Source of the DNA: Synergistaceae bacterium UBA4088
Lineage (GTDB): Bacteria; Synergistota; Synergistia; Synergistales; Thermovirgaceae
Length of the DNA stretch: 13,591 nt
Direction of reading: 5' to 3'
NCBI GenBank assembly: GCA_002382605.1
Contig: DFYG01000021.1
Span: forward strand, 1 to 13,591
Notes under the pieces: generated by a model
What the model was told of the DNA's origin: nothing
Databases searched by the model: none
What the model saw: the letters and a program-made list of their open reading frames with translations, nothing else
Shown here: positions 13,512-13,591 of the stretch, in pieces
Numbering within the stretch: the stretch's first letter is position 1
Layout of the letters: each line of letters starts with the position of its first letter
Translations under genes and position numbers: made by a program

Positions 13512-13591
13512 GTGAGAAATCTTATTGTCATTCCAGCCCGCTATGCCAGCACAAGGCTCCCAGGCAAGCCGCTCATCAGGATCGCCGGAAT
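13512..13591 (+). CDS. kdsB: KdsB, 3-deoxy-manno-octulosonate cytidylyltransferase, N-terminal part (3' end cut by window)
   Basis: KdsB activates Kdo with CTP to give CMP-Kdo, the donor for the Kdo transferase acting on lipid IVA. Only the first 26 codons are in the window. They encode an N-terminus with IVIPARYASTRLPGKPL, the nucleotide-binding signature of KdsB (IPAR-x-x-STR-x-PGKPL); the related cytidylyltransferases NeuA and IspD have different spacing. The start is GTG, 3 nt after the lpxK stop, with AAAGGGG 10 nt upstream. Together with kdsC in the same operon it indicates Kdo-containing LPS. The rest of the gene, and perhaps kdsA and kdsD, should lie just to the right. Confidence 0.92.
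   Translation, partial: MRNLIVIPARYASTRLPGKPLIRIAG

Overview
The window is one uninterrupted, co-directional (+ strand) block of about 13.5 kb that encodes most of the lipid A pathway, with outer-membrane biogenesis genes at its left end and Kdo supply genes within it and at its right end. No mobile element, RNA gene, CRISPR array, convincing internal promoter or terminator was found. The layout points to a diderm bacterium. The moderately high GC content, frequent AGG/AGA/ATA codons, use of LpxI rather than LpxH, and the gene order suggest a member of Synergistota. That placement is an inference from gene content and style, not a database match.

Left edge (2-1729): the 3' end of bamA (Omp85 beta-barrel) is followed directly by a secreted protein of unknown function. 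It sits where many diderms carry ompH/skp. Middle (1765-5363): lpxD, lpxC, fabZ, lpxA and kdsC. These supply the first acylation, deacetylation and second acylation steps of lipid A, the hydroxyacyl-ACP dehydratase, and the Kdo-8-phosphate phosphatase. Then (5360-8425) come an LptF/LptG-family permease, lpxI and lpxB. These give the LPS exporter membrane subunit, UDP-diacylglucosamine hydrolysis and disaccharide formation.

Right part (8422-13591): a second, divergent LpxB paralogue, an MsbA-type flippase, a 747-residue protein joining LpxK to a C-terminal LpxB-related GT-B domain, and the first 26 codons of kdsB. The operon therefore encodes three LpxB-superfamily GT-B modules, although the textbook pathway needs only one. 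This is the most unusual aspect of the window. The LpxK P-loop also carries Asn in place of the near-invariant Gly before the catalytic Lys.

All genes are packed tightly. Seven junctions overlap (4, 4, 4, 8, 20, 26 and 46 nt) and the longest gap is 35 nt, which fits one translationally coupled transcript. The steps run in near-pathway order: UDP-GlcNAc acylation (LpxA), LpxC, LpxD, LpxI, LpxB, LpxK, then MsbA and LptF/G for transport, with KdsC and KdsB preparing CMP-Kdo. Not seen in the window: kdsA, kdsD, waaA, late acyltransferases, a second LptF/G subunit and ompH.
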